Assembly (NCBI GenBank): GCA_021234155.1
Contig: JAJEKV010000049.1
Location: 1,459,487 to 1,523,486 of the forward strand
Length of the DNA: 64,000 nt
Direction of reading: 5' to 3'
Source of the DNA: Isoetes taiwanensis
Taxonomy: Eukaryota > Streptophyta > Lycopodiopsida > Isoetales > Isoetaceae
Positions 47,161-59,143 of the stretch are shown one piece after another; the first letter of the stretch is position 1, and each line of letters starts with the position of its first letter. A program made the position numbers and the translations under genes. Under the pieces are notes generated by a model that was given only the letters and a program-made list of their open reading frames with translations, searched no databases and was not told the origin of the DNA.

Positions 47161-48046
47161 TCTCTTTCATGCCTTCATCTCATAAGAATCAGGCTGAAGA
47201 ATCAGCTCCTTGAATGTTTGCACTGATCTGGTGTCTTCTGTGGCAGTATTATTCTTTTGTTTGTAACTAAGATTTCAAATTTACAGCTGATAAATTGTTA
47301 AGCCTGTCTTTTTTGCAGTCTTGCAGCTTCAGGGCATACATAGCTGATCGCTTACCACAATCACCCTGCATTGTTCAAGTTATCATCTTTAATCAGCAGA
47401 AGGTATCTTCAAATAATAGAAAATCAGATTTTAGATGCATCCACTTAAAATTCTATATCTGAGATATCTATTATTTGAAAATTTCCAGTTCTGACTGCTC
47501 TATTCTCTAAGAGATTTACATGCCATAGCTTTCTTTTGATTCCCACATAGGTAGTTCGTTTGCAGTAAATTCTATTTTGTGACATGATGGCCATAAACAA
47601 TGATTTGACTCTTGATAACTTCATTACTATTGCTGAAAAGTTTGTTGAACAAATCTGATAGATGAAAGCACGCTTACGGAAAGAGTAAATTTCTGTCACC
47701 GCTATAATATTTTTTACAGTAATGGGTACCCTTCTAAATTCAATCAGATTAGCTACGGTGATGCATGCCATGTTTAAATCTGTCTTTAACGCCTGTTTAT
47801 TGATGCAGCTCATGTCTATTGCATTAAACAAGTTGTGAAGATTGAGCCAGTTCGGTGCCACTATGGACTTATAAAATGCGATATATCATTTGAGGTATGT
47901 TTCGACTGACGGCCATTGCAGATGGAGGGCGAGAACTCCACTACAAGCGCTGGTTCTAAATGCAGGTATTCCGATATTAGGCTGTGTTATACCACAAAAC
48001 AAATAAATCAGCATGTTGACATGTTGGTAATTGCATTCTCAGCTAT
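47161..48046. other. No supported gene
   Basis: A long minus-strand frame at 47861-47445 has low-complexity hydrophobic composition and no recognisable domain. Confidence 0.3.
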
Positions 48047-48531
48047 TTGCAACCGCTTCGTCCAGATCAAAAAGTACTTTTTGGTGCTCATTTGTTGCAA
48101 GATGACAGGCTTTTTACTTTTTTCCAACCTGTGATTAAAAATTCTTTTGAATTTATTGTTATGAAATCAATGATAGGGAACTTGAAAGATGGGCTTCAAG
48201 ACGTAAGGTCTGCTAATAGCAAAGACAAGTTGGCTGCAAAACATTCGATGTTATCAATGATTGTTGGAAAAAAAGGAGATATAAACAAGACTGTTTCTTC
48301 AAAATTACGAAAGATACAACCAAGAAATCTGCAGCAAGAAGGAAGATAATGTCATTAAGTGGAGCAAACGTGTGGGCTTTGGCAGGGAGGAGGCCAAGTT
48401 CGAATAGAATCGATGACTCAATCAAATGCCAGGTTCATGAATTTTGGCTCGATAATACCAAAGTTTCATCGAAGATTAGAGATGTCATGAAGAGGAGAAC
48501 ACAAGCCATACAATACCTTGACATCTCACAG
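48047..48531 (+). pseudogene. Transposase-like gene, N-terminal part (opposite strand)
   Basis: The plus strand reads KDKLAAKHSMLSMIVGKKGD followed, after one frame change near 48340, by ANVWALAGRRPSSNRIDDSI and VHEFWLDNTKVSSKIRDVMK, ending at a donor-like CACAG|GTTTGT. A basic R-x-x-R-x-D segment followed by V-x-x-FW is the N-terminal pattern I associate with the same transposase-like family as 46334-47160. The strands differ, so either an inversion or two separate copies is involved. Confidence 0.35.
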
Positions 48532-48769
48532 GTTTGTTCTTGCAATTGGATCAATTCTCATTGGAATCTGCAATTGAATCAATTCTCATTGGAATTTTCT
48601 TCTCAATTCTTTCATGATCTTCTTGTGTACAGTGCAGTACAGTTTCCCAGTGACCTCTTAATGAATGCACATGGTTTTCATGACATGTATTGCATCACAA
48701 TGTTTGTTACATTGTTTACATGGCAGCAAAAATCTTGCAATGATGTGCTATTAGCTACTTTTTAGAGTA

Positions 48770-49075
48770 AATCCATTTACATTTACATGTACATGCACCT
48801 GCACCTGCATTTAACATATACTTGCTTATTAGATTTACATCCCTCTATACTTAGATATACTTTCAGGTAATGAAGCCAAACAGTTTTAAGATATGTACAT
48901 TTCATGTACATTTATGTACATGTAAACTATATGTACATTTCATATATCTAATGTACATGTACACTATATGTACATCTCGAACATCAGTTGGATAGTACCA
49001 CAAATGTACAAATGTTTCACAATTGTACAAATGTACCACAAATGTACAAATGTACTGATTAATACTTTCGATGCA
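48770..49075. repeat. Degenerate TGTACATTT repeat
   Basis: ATGTACATTTATGTACATG, CAAATGTACAAATGT and related self-complementary phrases recur about fifteen times. AT-rich simple-sequence expansion; no coding. Confidence 0.7.
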
Positions 49076-49217
49076 TCTGGTTTCTTATATCAAATTACTA
49101 ACATGGTCTAATACTTAAGTGTGCTGTTGCAGTCTGAGCCAGGGACACTACAAGAGGATGGGGATATAGTGTCAACCCTTGTGTCAAGGCATATGGATAG
49201 TGGCAGCTTTGTGACTA

Positions 49218-49539
49218 GGGTAAAAGCATGTTAGGGTGTCCCTTAAAAAGTATTATTTAGTGACCAAAAAAGTACCTAAAAAGGTACCCAGGACTGGGTA
49301 CTGGGTACCTGTGTAATATCTCAATAAAAGGTACATTCTAGAACTTTTATATATATTTTGGTCTCCAATAGCATTTATCTTTATCTTAACTTTGCATATT
49401 AATGCGTCCTTAACTTTTATTTTGGACTTTTGTACTAGTTTTAATGAAAATAAAAATGAGAAAGTACTCAGTTCTGAAGTACCTAGTGTATGTACTTTTG
49501 CAGGTTCCAAAAGTGGTACACCCTAACATGCTTTTACCC
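49218..49539. mobile_element. Nested 322-bp MITE
   Basis: 22-bp perfect terminal inverted repeats (GGGTAAAAGCATGTTAGGGT plus GT) flanked by a four-base duplication ACTA (49214-49217 and 49540-49543). No coding capacity. It lies within the left subterminal region of the CACTA element. Confidence 0.75.
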
Positions 49540-50058
49540 ACTAAGGCTACTTTCTTGACACAAAGTAATCCCTTTGGGTCAAAATTGTGTCATGGACATA
49601 GTGTCAAATATTTTGTCAAAGCAACGACATTTTCTTGTCAAGTTTATATTCCACTTTATGTGCATTTGTGCAACAACTTTTAGACAATGGTGTACCCAAG
49701 TTGTGACAATCTTTTCTTAAGGCTTGCAACAAAACATCATTCAATATTATAACTAATACTTCGATAGAATTGTGTTGAACATTTATACATTGTTATCATA
49801 CAACTTTTGTCTAATTTGAGATAGTTTTAAATCAATTTTGAATCGATCACATAGGAATCATGAAGAATATTAATAATTATAGATATCAAATAACTTATGT
49901 CATAGGAGTAAGAGCAATAGCATTAACAATACTAACTAATGCTATGTGAATGCATCAATTTGTTCGCACAGATCATGTTGAATGTCCTCTATCTCGTCGC
50001 CGTCTAGATACAAATGCAAAGCCACACCTGTAATTGCTTTTGAATGATCATTTGCATG

Positions 50059-53000
50059 TTATGTAGCCTCTTCATCTTCAATGTAATCCTCATTGTATCC
50101 ATGAACATCGATTGGCGAATCGAATGGAGATCGAAGGACATACTTTTCTTCCTTATCAATCTCATCTCTCTCTAGAACTGTCAATGGTGGTGATTCTGGA
50201 GGAACCTGTATGTCGATATCATCTTCAAAGGGCAAACCACCTTCAAGGTGACCACCTCCTCTATGCACACCTTGCCCTTCACTATCGATAGCATCTTCCA
50301 CATATTCTGCACCATGCAATAGTGGCTCACCATCACCATCACCATCACCATCACCATCACCATCACCATCACCATCACCATCACCATCACCATCACCATC
50401 CCCATCCCCATCCCCATCCCCATCACCATCACCATCCTCTATATTATTTTCAGTTACAGACAAATCAATTACACGTCGGGCCCTTGGTTGACAATGTACA
50501 ACAATCCACCATTTTGTGTCATTAGGATTTTCATGAATAAATATCTGCTCAACTTGACTTGGAAAAACAAATGGTTCTTTCATCTCAGGCAATACCTTTG
50601 AAGAATCTACTTCTGGAAATCCTGATGGATGTCTCCTAAGTGTCCTGCCACGACCTCTGTATATAACTTTGAACCAACGTGCCTTCAAGACATTCACGTG
50701 GAAGCTACGATAGTCCAATTCAATGATATCTGTTATGGTTCCAACATAGTCAAGATTACTTTCCAGAAGGTTGCAGTCCCTGTTGCTAGATTGGCTTTTT
50801 TGTTCAAATTGTGAAGTAATGCCAGAATCGAATGTAACCCTATGTTTGTCAATACTGCTAATGCGGAAGTGGTGTCCATATGCCCACATGGATGTATAAA
50901 ATCGTGCCTAATATGAATAAAACTTTATTATATATAAAATGTCATGAAAAAAAAACTTAGCATCAAGATTTACCATTACATACCTTCCTATTGCAGCCAA
51001 GGGCAATCTCGTAATCATCATCTAATATCACTTGTTCACGATCTTTAGCTTCATCCATACGAGCCAACAACCATGTGTTGTCAATAACATCTGGCAAAAT
51101 AGACCGTCCTGATGACCTATCTTTTTTAGCAACATCATACAAGTCCCTCCATGGTTGCAAGCTTGCAGTGTTATTAATGACAAATGTGCTTATAGCATGA
51201 AGCATGTCATCACTCAGGTTTCGTTCTACTCCATTGCCTTGTAATACTTCTGAAGTGATCTCCTTAGGTTCTTCCTTTTCCCATAATTTAGGACCGTCGG
51301 GATGGCATGCACTAGTGGCATCATTTAGGTAAAAAAGTGTTTCCTGCACAAGATGTCCTTCAGCCATGCAGCCCTCCGGTTTTGCCATTTGGCGCACAAA
51401 ATCCTTGAGCACCTTCATATAACGCTCTAGAAAAAACATCCATCTGCTAGGAGCAGGTCCAGCCAACCTTATCTCATTTGGGATGTGTATTAACAGATGC
51501 ACCTGTAGATGTAAGTAGATTATTGATTGCACTTAGAATAGCTCAAATATATGTGCTTGCATAGAATATGTTTAGATCTACCTGTAGGTCAAAAAAACTG
51601 GTGGGAAATTCTTTTTCAATGTCACAAAGCAGTAGAACTACTTCCTCCTCCACATTTGATATCTCAGCCACTTCAATTTCCTTTAAAGCCACCCATCTTG
51701 CGAATTTACCCAATCGATATATAATGCTCCTTACTTGTGGGCTCAAAAAGTCCCCTATCACACATGGTAGTATATGCTGCAATGTCCATGAAGTATAATT
51801 AAATATGTTATAATATAAATTAATCAAAAGAAATGAGAGTATAAGAATCAAAAGTATACCTGAAGAAACTTGTGCCAATCATGCGACTTTAATCCTGTGA
51901 GGCTACCTTGTTTTGTAAATGCCTTTCGCAAAGAGGCTCCATATCCAGTTGGGGTGCGCACCTTTGCTATTCTCTTGTTCACTTCAACAAGCTGCTTCTT
52001 CCCTAAAACCCATGAACCATGTTTCCATGTTAAGGTTTTCCTGCCTTTCCTCTTGATAGGCCAATATCTTTTTTTAATTTTATGCTCTTTCAGATCCATT
52101 CTAGCAGCCAAGGTTTCCCATTCTCCTGTTAAATGACGCCAAAGGGAATGACTGACATTTTTGAAGATGTGCATTGGATCAAGTAAATGAACCAACTCCA
52201 AGTCAGTCCAATATCCCAACCTATAAAATATAGATAATCTCTTCATTCCAGGAGGAAGTTCTACGTTTGCATCTCCGTAACTTGTGAGGTAATTCACATG
52301 GGGATTCATCTCCTGCCAAGCATCCAACCAATCTCGGGGTGTCCATCGCTTTGGCTTTGGTGTCTCATCAGATCCACATGCATGATGACCCTCTGTCAAA
52401 TATTTCTTATGTCCAATATATATTTGTTTTTTCAGATGTTTTGACTTATAAGACGTTAAGCTGGTCCCACAAGTTGGGCATCCACATGCACCACTTGTTT
52501 GTAGTCCTGCAAAAGAGAATACAAAGTAAATTATAAGAATACTAATTAAAGTTTGATATAATTTTGCACAATAGAAGTACATCATACCTGAAGCTTCAGA
52601 AAAACCTGGATAGTCATGAAGAGTAAAGCACAACATTCCATAAAATGTAAAGTCATGTGGACTTTTAGATATGTCATCATGTGCACTCCCTTCCATAAAA
52701 TCTCAAGTTCCTCCACCAAAGGTTCTAGGTAAGACATCCATATTCTTCACTTTATATTTCCCTAAATATTCCATTTCATGCTCAATCCAAAGTATCCTAA
52801 TCCATGATCAATACATATAGTATAAATGAATTTTAAGTAACATACATACCTGGAATAATCAATGTCAACATGATATGGCCAGGCTTTGTGGCCATCCATG
52901 GCGGAATATTATAGTTTATAATTGTCACAGGCCACACGCTATGTGAAGATGATCTAGAACCCCATGGACAAACACCATCAATCCCTAGTCCAAGCCTAAT

Positions 53001-54248
53001 ATTGCGGGGTTCCAATGCAAATACAGGCCACTTCTCCTCTATCTGTTTCCACAAAGCTCCATCCGCGGGGATTCTCATTTTACCATCCGTGCTACGGTGC
53101 CGTGCATGATAATCCATGAAATCTGCTAGTGTTGGTGATCGAAAAATATGCCGAAGACGAGGAATAATAGGCATATGACGTAACAACTTTCTTGCCACCT
53201 TTGCCTTTCTATCTTCCTCATAACGCGCTTCCTTACATTTTGGACATGATTGATGACTTGCATAATCATTGCGGAACAAAATACAATCATTAACACATGC
53301 ATGCACTATATTATACTCTAGTCCAAACGAACGCAATAACTCTCTAGCCTCCCTCCTGGATTTTGGGAGACAGTGCCCATCTGGTAATATTTTGTCAAGC
53401 AAACTACAAGAAAATGCAAGTAAGCATACATAAATTGTCATTAAACACTTCAAGTACTTGTATTTACGTACCTGAAAAGTTCTGAGACACTATTGTTGCT
53501 CCAACCAACTTTGTGTTGGAGATTTAGGAAAAGCATGCAGGCGGCAAGACGAGAAAGACGAGCATTTGGGAACAATGGTATGCTTGCCTCATCGTGGAGA
53601 TATGCTGCCTTCTTTTGACATGAGTTATCATCTACATTATCTGTATGTGCACCATCATTGTTTTCGCCACCATTGGTTTCTTCATTGATAGGAAAAAAAT
53701 TTGTGATCGTATCATGAATCATGTCCTCACCAATGAAAGAACCATGTGAGCTAGACACTTCATCTGAGGACTACATGAATAGAATCAGATGTCACTACAT
53801 AAGAATTGAAAGAAAAAAAGAAAAAATAAAAAGGGAGAAGTTTGAAAATTTTCTAAATGATGGTAGAAAATTTAGAAAGATAACTAAACACTCGTGTCTA
53901 AATAAATGTAATAGTAAAATGGAGCCAACTTACACTATTTTCTTCATGTTCATCATGTTGGCTTGGCCGACTTTGCCAAAGACCAAACCTTGCTTCATGT
54001 TCTTGACGAATGCGGTAGGAACGGCTAGACTTGCCTTTACATTTGTTGCACCAACAACTTCCCCGATGGAGATAGAAAGCTTTACTTGAGTCTCTTCTAG
54101 CTCGTTTTTTATTTGGTTGACGAGATGATGAAGACGACGACGATGATGGCTTTGAGAAGATGCTACGTGACGATGAAGAAGATTTTGTTAAGATGCGACG
54201 CGGCAAACAATTATCTCTGACATTGCCACTAGTTTCAGAGCTTGACAT
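50059..54248 (-). CDS. TNP2-like CACTA transposase, multi-exon
   Basis: Catalyses excision and integration of the CACTA element. Minus-strand exons, in order: 54248-53934 (Ser-rich, basic, MSSSETSGNVRDN), 53770-53472, 53403-52850 (LPDGHCLPKSRREARELLRS ... IRLGLGIDGVCPWG, Transposase_21 core), about 52750-51850 (LHDYPGFSEASG, CGCPTCGTS, WTDLELVHLLDPMHIFKNVS), 51878-51543 and 51532-50963 (PAPSRWMFFLERYMKVLKDF with PEG...EGHLVQETLFYL, DUF4218-like), and 50889-50059 (DYVGTITDIIELDYR, VFPSQVEQIFIHENP, DUF4216-like, acidic C-terminus). Splice sites are GT-AG. One frame change near 52680, between ILWKGV and the HDDISKSP segment, interrupts the reading as written. The last exon contains a (Gly-Asp)n run. 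Confidence 0.85.
50325..50440 (-). repeat. (CATCAC)n / Gly-Asp microsatellite in the transposase
   Basis: About eighteen hexamer units of CATCAC/CATCCC on the plus strand, read on the minus strand as alternating Gly-Asp in the acidic C-terminal part of the transposase. The frame is preserved because the unit is six bases. The plus-strand poly-His frame is a shadow. Confidence 0.9.
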
Positions 54249-54299
54249 TCTGTTGAATGAAAATAAATGGTAATTGTTAGTCTTAGATAATAGCCTTAT

Positions 54300-54778
54300 A
54301 CCCCAAACAAAATGTCATCTCACTACAAGAAGGTTTAAAAAATAATAAAATAAGTTGTAATTGCCTTACATCCCCAAACAAAAAACAGTTGTGAAATTGT
54401 AAGAAATAGTATTGTCCTTTATTTTAAGGTAGTCGATAAATATCTCATCTAAAATGGTTGTTAACGATGTTCTTCTTTTAGAGCTATGGTATATCTTATT
54501 TCAAATGCCTCACATGCACCAATACATTGTAGATTTTATTTTAGTTGTAAAAAAAATACACAAATATTCGCACACATGCACCAATACATTGAAGATTTTA
54601 GTTGTAAAAAAAATACATGAATAGCCTAGGTATTCTGCGAATCCATGCGAATCCGAAAGGCAAGAAGAAGAGAAAAAATGAAAGCGGGGGAAACAAAGGA
54701 AATTATGGGAAACAGAGGAAATGATGGAAAAAAAGGGCGCGATCTTACCTGGCCGGATCGCTGATTCTTGAAGCTTGA
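54300..54778. other. Divergent intergenic region of the CACTA genes
   Basis: Holds the presumed bidirectional promoter between TNP2 (minus) and the TNPA-like gene (plus). It contains an internal CACTACAAGAAGG copy near 54320 and a duplicated phrase (CACATGCACCAATACATTG, about 54512 and 54572). No gene. Confidence 0.45.
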
Positions 54779-57700
54779 ATGATGAAGTTTAAAACCTGCT
54801 CATCTCCGTTTGCATTTCATTCGCCACCGCCACAATCGCCATCAGTAAGTATTTCGAAATGGCTGTTCAAAACATTCTATTTTAGGATTTTACTCAATTC
54901 ACAGTTGATGTACTAGCGGTTTTTTGCATTCAGCATTTTCTCATTCAATTTTTTTGTTTTGTGCTCCAGTGTCTCCAAGCGGTTCTGGAAAGGAAAAGGA
55001 TGTTGAGTCCAGTTGTGGAAAGCTGGAGGGCTTTCTTGCTAGTGTGCCTGAAGACGTTTTGGCTGCTCTAATGAGCGAATTGGAGAGAAGGATTCAAAGA
55101 CGTAGTGAAGGAGATGATTCAACATCCAGACCATCTGGGAAGCAAAAAGACAGTTCAGAGAAGACTAACTATCTGGAAACAAGAAAGAAGGGAAAGGAGA
55201 GGTAATGTGATTCTGTAATTTAGTTTATCTATTTTTGCTAAACCTGCGTATTTTTTGTTCTTTATGGATCATAAGCTTGTATCTTTTGTGGATTGTTCTA
55301 GTTTTCTCACATTATAAACCAGATGCTAGTTTTTTTGAGGTATATTCTTCTAGTTATATTTTAGAATTTGAGCTTGACTGTTCATGTGGCTGATAGGTTG
55401 CACCACTCCGTTTGATATGTTCACGATATGTTCATGTTCTTTTTGTACTCTGTTTAGATGGAGAGAGTCACACTGACCCAAATGATGCTCTATTAGTTCC
55501 CTTGTTGCTTCCTCTATCCACGGTTTGTTTGCTCCATAACCTAAGGGCGCAGCTAGATCTTATGTGTTTTGTTTATTTTTTAGATATCGTTATTTTGACA
55601 CATGCCATATGCCCTGATTCAGTTTATTATTGTGGTTAACCTGGGTTTCAAAGGATGGTGCAGAACTGGATGTTAATATCGGACAAGATATTATGTTGCC
55701 TTTCTTTAACGCTTATGGCTCATCTCAGCTTTAATGGTTTTCCTGTTTAATTTCAATTCAGATTTCTTAGATTTTTTAATTTAGCATGTTATCTAGCTTT
55801 CTCAATTACTTTGAAAATGATAAGACAGTCAAGTAAGAAGAGGATATGTTTGAAGGCAAATAGAGTATCACTGTGGTAAAAGCTTAACTTCATCTTTTGC
55901 TGGAGTAGTAGTTGCAGATTTATTTTGAATACTCATTGCAGAACGCTGACCTTGCCTAAGGTGGCTGCCATATGGAGGGGTGTGTCCCCTTCATGATCTT
56001 TCGCTTCAAGGTCCCAAACTGCATCAGTGGACAACAGTTTCTTCAACACCATATCCTGCCCATATTCTGCAGCTATGTGCAATGCTGTACTTCGTGCTGT
56101 CCCCTGCTAATGCATGGACATTGGCTCCACAGCTGAGCAGCAATTAAATCTTGGTTTCCATGAGAGTGTTCTGGAAGTGCACAATGGAGTTCCAATGATG
56201 CAACAAGTAACTGCAACTGGATGTGCAGTTACAGCTTTTATAGCAGCATTTTTAACGGTCCAATCTGCACAATATCTAGAAGTTAATGTTTGTGCCCTTG
56301 CAGTGTTTGATCTTGCTGGGTAGATTGACTTGGAAAAGGCTAATGTGCCTCTTTCACTCCGTATGCATCTTTTGGACGTATTGCATTACTTGGATGAGGC
56401 AACTGTAATTTCTCGAGTAAGAATTGCACAAATTTGATCTGCACAATGCTGTACTTCGTCTGTCCCCTGCTAATGCATGGACATTGGCTCCACAGCTGAG
56501 CAGCAATTAAATCTTGGTTTCCCTGAGCGTAAACCCAATATGATCTATCTCTTCGATCTCTCTTTTCAGCAAACCATCATGCTTCAGCTGCTTAATGAGC
56601 TTTCTTCTCTCCAGATCAGTAACAGGAGCATTGGCTCCATTTTTCTTCTCTCCAGATCATAACAGGTCCATTGGCTTCTCCTTTTCTGTATATTAGATCT
56701 GAACCTTCTTGGAATGTGAGCAACTGCACTGCAATAACTGACAAGGGCTTGTCATTTCTATTAGATGCTGCCACAGCTAGGTCTCTAAGGTTCTGATCAG
56801 CTCAAAGACTCTAGTGTGATTATGATGCGCAAATTTAGTGCTTTAGAAGAGTTGAGCTTGACAGAATGTGGTCCAAGAATAACTGATACAGGAGCTGTAG
56901 CCATTGCTAACATCAACACCCTTGGAACTGTTAACCTGTCTTGGTTGATCAACATTTTAGATGTGCCTTTGCTTGCTTTAGCACAGACTTGTTTTAGTCT
57001 GAGGGAAGTGAATGTGATAAGATAAGATAAGAAAATGCATTGCTAATTATGTCATTCCTTTGCTTTTGTAGATTAAAGGAGAGTCATATCTCAACCAGCT
57101 CTTACACTATTCCAGAAGCAGAAACTTCAAAACGAGGAGCCAAAAGAAAAAGAAAATCTGCAGGCTCCATCACTATAAACAGGAACGTGGTATTGAGCGA
57201 ATCATCATCTAGCGAGGATGATGAATCTGGCAGTGAAGATTTTCACTCATCTGATACAGAAAAGGAAAAAGAAACTATTGAGGTTGACTTGTCGTACAAT
57301 GTACAATTTAGAAAATTATCAAATTCTGAGGTATGTAATTAATGCACTTGTCCTTTAGTTCTGTTCATTTTTATCCCTATTTGAAATGCTTGGAAGATAA
57401 ATTTTGGATGATCTGCTAGCTAGTCATGCGTCCTCATTGGGGCTGCTGCTCCTATTCTATGAAAGTTGCTGAATATTTTTGCATTCATTAACCAATCTTG
57501 GCTGAACTGATGTAGTACAGGAGTTCCCAGAGAATTACCTATATTATTAGCACCATTAGCTTGAGAAGCAGCAACAGTAGTGTCTATCATCTGAGTAATA
57601 GAACTGGTGGTCTGAATTTTTGCTGCAAAAGATGGCATTTCTACATTTGAGCCAAGATTTCTAAGCTGAGTTGAGCTGAACTTCCTCCTTTAAACAATAA

Positions 57701-59143
57701 CAAAATTATCTTCCACAGATAATCCCTGCACACAAGGCCAAGCTGCAAAAGAACTTGCAGAGTCCTCCACTTCTGGAATTCAATTTCGATCAACAGTTGC
57801 GAAACTTAAAATTTGAATCTAGCATTTCGGAAATCAGATTCGGCACGTGGCGGATGCAAACCGCTCCAAACATTTGCACATGGCGCAATTTCGAGGCCAA
57901 AATTGCATCCACAAAACTTCATATGTTTTGAACGTCCAGTTTGCTTTTATATTCTAATTCCCTTCTAATTGCTTATCACTAACGCTTGTATCCGTAACTC
58001 AAAATCAGGTATGTTTTTTCAAAGGTGATCTATTAAGAGATGATGCAGGGAAAGAATTCGAACAAAAGGCATCAGATGCCATGAAGACTTATTGTAGAGA
58101 TGTTGATAAACATTTTAAAGAGATTAAGCCTCGTCACCTCCAGAAGACCTTGAAATATATTCGCGAGCAATTTGGAGATGGACTTAGTGAGATGGACATT
58201 ATAAGGTTTTTGAAGAAAAGATGGAGACATTGGAGGTCAGAATTAGATACTTTTATTTTGCTAGTTGTAATTCTATGAAAAATCTTTGTTGTGTTTGACG
58301 TGAACTTGTTTAGGGACAACCTCCGAAGACATGTTCGCGCTGGTAATGGAACAAAACCAATGCACGTAGACGAGGAGTCATGGAAGAGATTTGTAGAATC
58401 ATGTGGACAGAATTATCAGCGTCAAAAGCATGCTGCTTCCAAACGTAAAATCCAACCGCGCACAGGTTCTGGAGGTCTAATGTCGCTGAAAACTAAGTTT
58501 GTAAGTTAATTGATTGATCTCTTTTTCAGTTGTACTTTTGTTTTTCTATTTCAATGCTTGTTTTATCATATTCATTCATGTTAAACAAATGTAATGCAGT
58601 TTCAAGATTGGGGCTCGATGCCTACAGATGACATGGTGAAGGAAATTCTAGAAAAAGGTGGATATGAGATCTTTAAGAAGAAAATGATTTCTAAAGGGTT
58701 TGTGCCAAAAAAGGTTCGTTTGTTTTATATTTTTCTTTTATCAAAGCCTATGTTTACAAGATCTTAAATGTTCATGCATTTTTATTGTAGCACAAAGCCA
58801 TGGATTACATCAAGGGGGCAAGTCCAGGTGTCATATTTAAAGTGAAATCAAAGAAGGGCAAAGAACCATTGACTGTAAGTTTAATATTTCAATACTATGT
58901 GCTCTTACACTTTGTTTTTATATTTTTGTGAAATGAAGAATATATGTTATATCGATGACTCTGAGGAGGTAAGAGGGTGCATTTGTATTGTTTACTAATG
59001 TTTAATATTCAATTTATTGGAAGGTCTGATACCATTTTTACATGTGTAACTAACAGGACAATGAAAGTGGCAATGGAGGGTGCGAAAACAATGTAGACAA
59101 TGAAAAAACTGATGGAGATGAACCAACAAATGCAGAGGATTGA
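54779..59143 (+). CDS. TNPA-like CACTA accessory protein, multi-exon
   Basis: The second CACTA gene; such proteins bind subterminal repeats and help TNP2. Exon-like pieces on the plus strand: about 54970-55201 (LEGFLASVPEDVLAALMSEL, then Arg/Ser/Lys-rich), about 57072-57331 (RGAKRKRKSAGSI, a nuclear localisation-like cluster, then an acidic SESSSSEDDESGSED run), about 58010-58235 (DDAGKEFEQKASDAMKTYCR, MDIIRFLKKRWRHWRSELD), 58313-58502 (MHVDEESWKRFVESCGQNYQ), 58600-58713 (GSMPTDDMVKEILEKGGYEI), 58791-58874 (KAMDYIKGASPGVIFKVKSK), and 59056-59143, ending NAEDxx with TGA. Acceptors and donors are good for the later exons. A possible first exon with ATG at 54779 does not join in phase, so the true start is uncertain. 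It resembles the plant Ptta/En-Spm accessory family by layout rather than by a firm signature. Confidence 0.6.
55950..56140 (-). pseudogene. Ankyrin-repeat fragment captured in the CACTA element
   Basis: The minus strand encodes two ankyrin repeats: LLSCGANVHALAGDST, then in a neighbouring frame TALHIAAEYGQDMVLKKLLS and DHEGDTPLHMAATLGKV. It is antisense to the TNPA-like gene and lies inside its large intron. Part of this segment (about 80 bp, CTGTACTTCGTGCTGTCCCC onwards) is duplicated near 56448. A host-gene piece, not functional. Confidence 0.7.
56440..56525 (-). repeat. Direct duplication of part of the ankyrin fragment
   Basis: About 80 bases matching 56087-56167 with few changes (CTAATGCATGGACATTGGCT is shared). 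Confidence 0.75.
56700..57025 (+). pseudogene. F-box/LRR (AMN1-like) fragment captured in the CACTA element
   Basis: The plus strand reads CNAITDKGLSFLL, then (next frame) KFSALEELSLTECGPRITDT, AVAIANINTLGTVNLSW and DVPLLALAQTCFSLREVNV, the cysteine-containing LRRs of F-box/LRR proteins that recruit substrates to SCF ligases. It lacks the F-box and is frame-shifted at about 56790. Sense to the TNPA-like gene and within its intron. Confidence 0.62.
57332..58009. other. Intron of the TNPA-like gene with an unassigned frame
   Basis: Contains a minus-strand open frame (57638-57420, beginning MPSFAAKIQTTSSITQMIDT) of normal composition; possibly another captured exon, but no family is recognised. 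Confidence 0.3.

Noticed and set aside
50322-50525. Poly-histidine protein on the plus strand
   Set aside because: It is the antisense reading of the CATCAC repeat in the transposase exon.
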